Shown here: positions 34,492 to 39,875 of the stretch, piece after piece | How positions within the stretch are numbered: position 1 is the stretch's first letter | How the letters are laid out: each line of letters opens with the position of its first letter | From: Elusimicrobiota bacterium | GTDB lineage: Bacteria > Elusimicrobiota > Elusimicrobia > UBA1565 > UBA9628 | DNA length: 39,875 bases | NCBI GenBank assembly: GCA_027451985.1 | Contig: DAIDHS010000023.1 | Coordinates: 1 to 39,875 of the forward strand | Reading direction: 5' to 3' | Translations under genes and position numbers: made by a program | The notes under the pieces: model-generated | Told to the model about the DNA's origin: nothing | Database searches by the model: none | The model's input: the letters and a program-made list of their open reading frames with translations, nothing else

Positions 34492-35493
34492 TTAATGGAT
34501 GAGGCCGACGCGCGAGGGCGGCCAGTAAATGAACCAGGCCCTGCCCTTGATGTCCTTGTTCTCGACCGGTCCCCAATAGCGAGAGTCGCATGAGCGGTCG
34601 CGATTGTCTCCCATCGCGAAGTAGTCGTGCGGCGGCACGGTGACCGGGCCGAAATAGTCGCGCTGCACGTCTTGAAGCACGGCATCGAGGCGGTGCGTCT
34701 GCCACAGGGTCTGGTACTGCTGGCGCGAAAGGCTCTTGGCCAGCAGCGACTCCGGCTGACGGTTGGGCCCGTCGACGTATTCGCCGTCCGGAGGCGTCGG
34801 CTGCTTTTGGCCGTTGACGTAGAGGACGCCGTCCTTGACTTGGACGACGTCGCCGGGAAGCCCCACGACCCGCTTGATAAAGTCCTTGCCGTACTGGCTC
34901 GATCCGCAGTGCTGGGCGTCGGGTTTCTCATCCGGAAAACGGAACACGATGACGTCCCCGCGCTTGACGGGCCGCAACTCCAGGACGCGCTTGTCCGTGA
35001 AGGGAATCTCGAAGCCGTAGATGAATTTGTTGACAAAGAGATGGTCGCCGATGAGAAGCGTGTTTTCCATGGATCCCGAGGGGATCTTGAAGGCCTGCAG
35101 CACAAAGTACATGAGCATCGCGGCGAGCAACACCGCCGAAAAGACCGTTTCCGACCACTCCATGTCCTCGGCCAGGTAGTAGTCCTGCGTCTCCGCCTTG
35201 TTTCCCGCCTTGCGCCCGCGCCAAAATCCCGCAACGGCGGCCGCGGCCGCGGCCGCAAGGCTCAAATAAACTTCGGAGGCCGACACCGCGCCGGCCGAGG
35301 AGGAGAATTGCGACCGATCCTGCATCGAGACCATCAGAACCAGAACCGCCGAGAAGGCGGCCAAGGCGCAGAACAGCGCGTGCCAGAGGCCGGTTTTGTT
35401 GGGAGTATCCAGAGTGCCGGACTTTTCAAAACGGCGACTGATCCAAGCGTAGGCCCCCATGGCCAGACCGATGAAAAAAAGCCGCGCTTCCAT
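34492..35493 (-). CDS. lepB: signal peptidase I
   Basis: This 333-residue protein removes signal peptides at the membrane. The numbering here counts from the GTG at 35496. Catalytic S142 is in PSGSMENTL, K208 in KDFIKRVVGLPGD, and box E reads GDNRDRSCDSRYWGP. It has an unusual N-terminus: three hydrophobic segments (about 5-20, 40-58, 76-92) before the standard anchor at 117-135. Start ATG 35493 is preferred to the GTG one codon upstream. It follows lepA by 58 bases and precedes the NfeD protease by 13. Confidence 0.94.
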   Translation of the reverse strand: MEARLFFIGLAMGAYAWISRRFEKSGTLDTPNKTGLWHALFCALAAFSAVLVLMVSMQDRSQFSSSAGAVSASEVYLSLAAAAAAAVAGFWRGRKAGNKAETQDYYLAEDMEWSETVFSAVLLAAMLMYFVLQAFKIPSGSMENTLLIGDHLFVNKFIYGFEIPFTDKRVLELRPVKRGDVIVFRFPDEKPDAQHCGSSQYGKDFIKRVVGLPGDVVQVKDGVLYVNGQKQPTPPDGEYVDGPNRQPESLLAKSLSRQQYQTLWQTHRLDAVLQDVQRDYFGPVTVPPHDYFAMGDNRDRSCDSRYWGPVENKDIKGRAWFIYWPPSRVGLIH

Positions 35494-35551
35494 CACGATA
35501 AAGACGCTAGCTTTTACGCGGGACCCAAATCAAGGCGGCGGCGCGGCCGCC

Positions 35552-37362
<1,811 letters not shown>

Positions 37363-37366
<4 letters not shown>

Positions 37367-39114
37367 TCTCCCGGCGCGCGGGAAGAGAACGCCGGCGCCG
37401 CTTCCGCGATGAGCTTCCGGATTTGTTCGGACTCGGAGCAGGAAAGAGCCTTCTCAACCGCTTGGGCCACCGCGTCGTGGCGCAGCCCGCGCAGGGTCTG
37501 CTTGACGCGCAAAAAAAGCCGCGGAGAAACCGAAAGGCTGTCCACGCCCAGCCCCGCCGCCAACGGCACGGCCTGCGGGTCGGAGCCCATGCCCCCGCAA
37601 AGACTCACGGGCTTTTTCTGCCGGTGCGCGGCCTTGACGATCTGATCGATGATGCGCACGACTGCGGGATGGAACGGATCATAAAGCTGGGCCACGTAGT
37701 CGTTGACGCGATCGACCGCCAGGACATACTGGATGAGATCATTGGTGCCGATGGAAACGAAGTCAACCTGCGGGAGAAAAACATCCAAAAGCAGCGCCGC
37801 GGAGGGTACCTCGACCATGATGCCGATCTTGAGGCTCTTGGGCGCCGGCACGCCCAAAGCCTTCAACTCGTCCCGCGCCCGGTCCAAGGTCTCGCGTGCG
37901 CCTCGAATCTCCTCCGAAGACGAGATCATGGGGAAAAGAATCTTCGCGTCCTTGCCGGCGCAGGCGCGCAGCACGGCGCGCAACTGGGTCTTAAAGACAT
38001 CGGGGTGGCGCAAAAATAGCCGGATGCCGCGCAAACCGAGAAAAGGATTTGTCTCGCCCTTGGGAGCCTCCAGCCCCAACTGCGCCATCCGATCGCCGCC
38101 CAAGTCGGCGATGCGGATGACCACGGGCTTTGGTTCGAAGGCCTTCATGACATCGGAGTATGCCTCGGATTGTTCGCGCTCTCCGGGCGGCTCGGTCCGG
38201 TTCAAGAACAGGCTCTCCGTTCGGAAAAGCCCCACGCCATCAGGATTAAGCGCGAGCACGCCCTTGATATCCTCAAGGGAGTCCAGGTTAGCCTCCAAGC
38301 CAAAGCGCCGCCCGTCCAAGGTCGCGGTAGGGAGGCCGCGCAGCCCCAGCAGCTCTTTCTTGGTCTCCTCTTCCGCCTGCTGAACGCGGCGGTATCGGGC
38401 GACGGTCTCCGGGCTCGGATTAACGATGACTACGCCTTGTTCGCCGTCAAGAATAATCGCGTCGCCGGTCTTTATGGAGCGGCTGGCGTTGGAAAGCCCG
38501 ACAACCGCGGGAAGCTCCATGCTCTGCGCCAGAATCGCGGTGTGGCTGGACTTGCCTCCCAAATCCGTCGCGAAGCCCAAAATTTTGGCCTCCTGCAGGC
38601 CCAGCGCCTCCGAGGGAAGAATATTTTTGGCGACGACGATGGCGCCGGGCGTCACGTCCGCGAGGCTTTTGCGGCTGAGCTTCATAAGATGGCCCAAAAG
38701 GCGCCGGCCCACGTCGAGCAGGTCGTGGCGCCGCTCGCGGAAAAACTCGTCGTCCATCTTCTCGAACTGTTTGTTGACCGCCTCCATGGTCTCGGAGAGG
38801 GCGAACTCGGCGTTAACGCCTTCCTTCATAATGCGCTGGGGCACCTCCCGCACGATGAGCGGGTCCTTGAGGATGAGGCGGTGTGTGTCGATGAGTTTGG
38901 CATGGTTCTTGCCCAAAAGTTTCAAGACCTTGGCCTCGGCGGCGTCCAAATCCTGGTAGGTCGCCTTCTGGGCGGCGCGAAACCGCCGCACCTCGCCGGG
39001 GCGCGCTTCGCGCGCGACGTCGAGCTTGGTCACGACCAACTCCTCGTCCTCGAGCACATACGCCCGCCCAATGGACACCCCGGGGCTGGCGCCAAGACCC
39101 TTCAAAACGATCAT
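37363..39114 (-). CDS. ptsI: phosphotransferase system enzyme I
   Basis: This 583-residue protein takes phosphate from phosphoenolpyruvate and passes it to HPr. Phospho-histidine H191 is in GGKSSHTAILAQS, the PEP site shows LFRTESLFLNR and IGTNDLIQYVLAVDR, and SLCGGMGSDP carries the catalytic cysteine. ATG 39114 is five bases after ptsH with AGGAGG inside the ptsH end; a longer frame to 39282 is antisense-like and rejected. No sugar permease (EII) is in the window. Confidence 0.96.
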
Positions 39115-39119
39115 TCCCG

Positions 39120-39386
39120 TTAGTCCTCCTGGAACTTGTCCGCGAAAAGTTGGGCAATGGCGGAAAGGGCCTGTTCCTCGTCGGGCCCCTCGGCGCGGAC
39201 CTTCAGGCGCGTGCCGCTCTCCGCGGCCATCATCAAAAGGCCAAGCACGCTCTTGCCGTTGATCTCCATGCCGTCTTTGCAAACGGTGATGGAGCTCCTG
39301 TACTTGGCGGCCTCTTTGGCGAAGAGGGCCGCGGGGCGCGCGTGGAAGCCCAAGCGGTTTTTGATCTCGAGCTCTCTTTCCTTCAT
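39120..39386 (-). CDS. ptsH: phosphocarrier protein HPr
   Basis: This 88-residue protein has H15 (GFHARPAALF), the site phosphorylated by enzyme I, and S46 (INGKSVLGLL), the site used by HPr kinase in organisms that have it. Both neighbourhoods are canonical. It lies five bases after the rapZ-like gene and directly before ptsI. Confidence 0.97.
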   Translation of the reverse strand: MKERELEIKNRLGFHARPAALFAKEAAKYRSSITVCKDGMEINGKSVLGLLMMAAESGTRLKVRAEGPDEEQALSAIAQLFADKFQED

Positions 39387-39391
39387 GCGCC

Positions 39392-39875
39392 TTAGCGGTG
39401 GACGTCCCGGTGGAATTCCTGGACTGGATGTCCCATCTTCTTGAGCTCCTGGGCCAGCAAATGCGTCAGGCACACGCTGCGATGTCGGCCGCCGGTGCAG
39501 CCGACCGCGACCGTGAGGTAGGATTTGCCTTCCTTCATGTATTGAGGAATCAGCGTTGAAATGAGGTCGAGATATTTCTTGAGGAAGTCCCGGGCCTCCG
39601 GCTGAGCCATGACGTAGCGCTCGACCGGGGCGTCCAGACCCGTTTTCCGACGCAACCTGGGAACATAGTTGGGGTTGGGCAGAAAACGCACGTCCATGAC
39701 GATGTCCGCGTCGATGGGCAGGCCGTACTTGTAGCCAAAGGAGACCGCAGAGAGCGTCATCTCGCGCGGGCGAGAGAGCTCAAGCGTGGCCGAGACCGCT
39801 TCCTTGAGCTCGCCCAGCGTCATGGCGCTGGTATCGATGACCTTGTCCGCGATGGCCTTGATGGGCACCAACCGC
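39392..39875 (-). CDS. rapZ: RapZ/YvcJ-like protein, C-terminal part
   Basis: Only the last 160 or so residues are inside the window. They show the RapZ C-terminal domain: SFGYKYGLPIDADIVMDVRF, LPNPNYVPRLR, then AVGCTGGRHRSV. Family members are nucleotide-binding proteins that in E. coli steer amino-sugar synthesis through small RNAs. The N-terminal P-loop half lies beyond the window. Linkage to ptsH (five bases) is the common arrangement. Confidence 0.93.
   Translation of the reverse strand, partial: RLVPIKAIADKVIDTSAMTLGELKEAVSATLELSRPREMTLSAVSFGYKYGLPIDADIVMDVRFLPNPNYVPRLRRKTGLDAPVERYVMAQPEARDFLKKYLDLISTLIPQYMKEGKSYLTVAVGCTGGRHRSVCLTHLLAQELKKMGHPVQEFHRDVHR

Noticed and set aside
34479-35258. 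260-codon N-terminal extension of the NfeD protease
   Set aside because: It runs out of frame inside lepB; the signal peptide at 34478 fits the real start.
39115-39282. N-terminal extension of ptsI
   Set aside because: It overlaps ptsH out of frame and lacks family resemblance; AGGAGG-ATG at 39114 fits.

Overview
The window is a chromosomal segment of a GC-rich bacterium. It starts inside a 16S rRNA gene (minus strand, 5' end near 443) and ends inside a rapZ-like gene. An outer membrane is suggested, not proven, by a lipoprotein and an HldD/RfaD-type heptose-epimerase-like enzyme. The phylum cannot be fixed from sequence reading alone; Elusimicrobiota or another deep-branching lineage is only a guess. 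Nearly all genes lie on the minus strand in tightly packed operons, with frequent ATGA or GTGA stop/start overlaps. Several plus-strand reading frames of 200-600 codons lie antisense to conserved genes and are GC-driven shadows.

Layout. 1-443: 16S rRNA, preceded by a strong promoter and a structured leader of about 300 nt. 856-1337: an antitoxin gene behind a shrunken toxin gene. 1450-9690: a type I restriction-modification operon transcribed hsdM, SIR2-domain gene, hsdS, hsdR; the SIR2-domain gene inside it is the most interesting item here. 9757-9869: a periodic C-tract (G-tract on the minus strand) tandem repeat upstream of hsdM. 10026-19531: an F-type ATP synthase operon (atpZ, atpI-like, atpB, E, F, H, A, G, D, C). 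It also carries a secreted protein and an HldD-like epimerase between atpA and atpG, a PilZ protein between atpG and atpD, and a secreted protein after atpC.

19567-24342: a receiver-GGDEF protein divergent from the ATP synthase operon; then, on the minus strand, an alpha/beta hydrolase, a family 4 glycosyltransferase, a thiolase and a stand-alone receiver. 24375-24695: a small cysteine-containing secreted peptide gene, a perfect hairpin and two tandem operator-like dyads. 24695-26041: a second thiolase (plus strand). 26038-28846: a Xer-type recombinase, recA, and divergent lexA with overlapping SOS-like promoters. 28858-33075: a lipoprotein, a beta-lactamase-fold serine hydrolase and clpC. 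33192-39875: rapZ, ptsH, ptsI, lepA, lepB and an NfeD-type protease, transcribed in that order.

Regulatory reading. The sigma70-like promoters are recognisable (TTGACA/TTGTCA, 17-18 nt, TAGAAT or TATACT). At two divergent loci (recA/lexA, atp/GGDEF) the two -35 boxes use the same bases. Several starts lie at or a few bases after the predicted transcription start, suggesting leaderless mRNAs. Two genes (xer, atpZ) appear to lack ATG, GTG or TTG and may start at ATT or ATC. No tRNA genes, CRISPR arrays, insertion sequences or convincing intrinsic terminators were seen.
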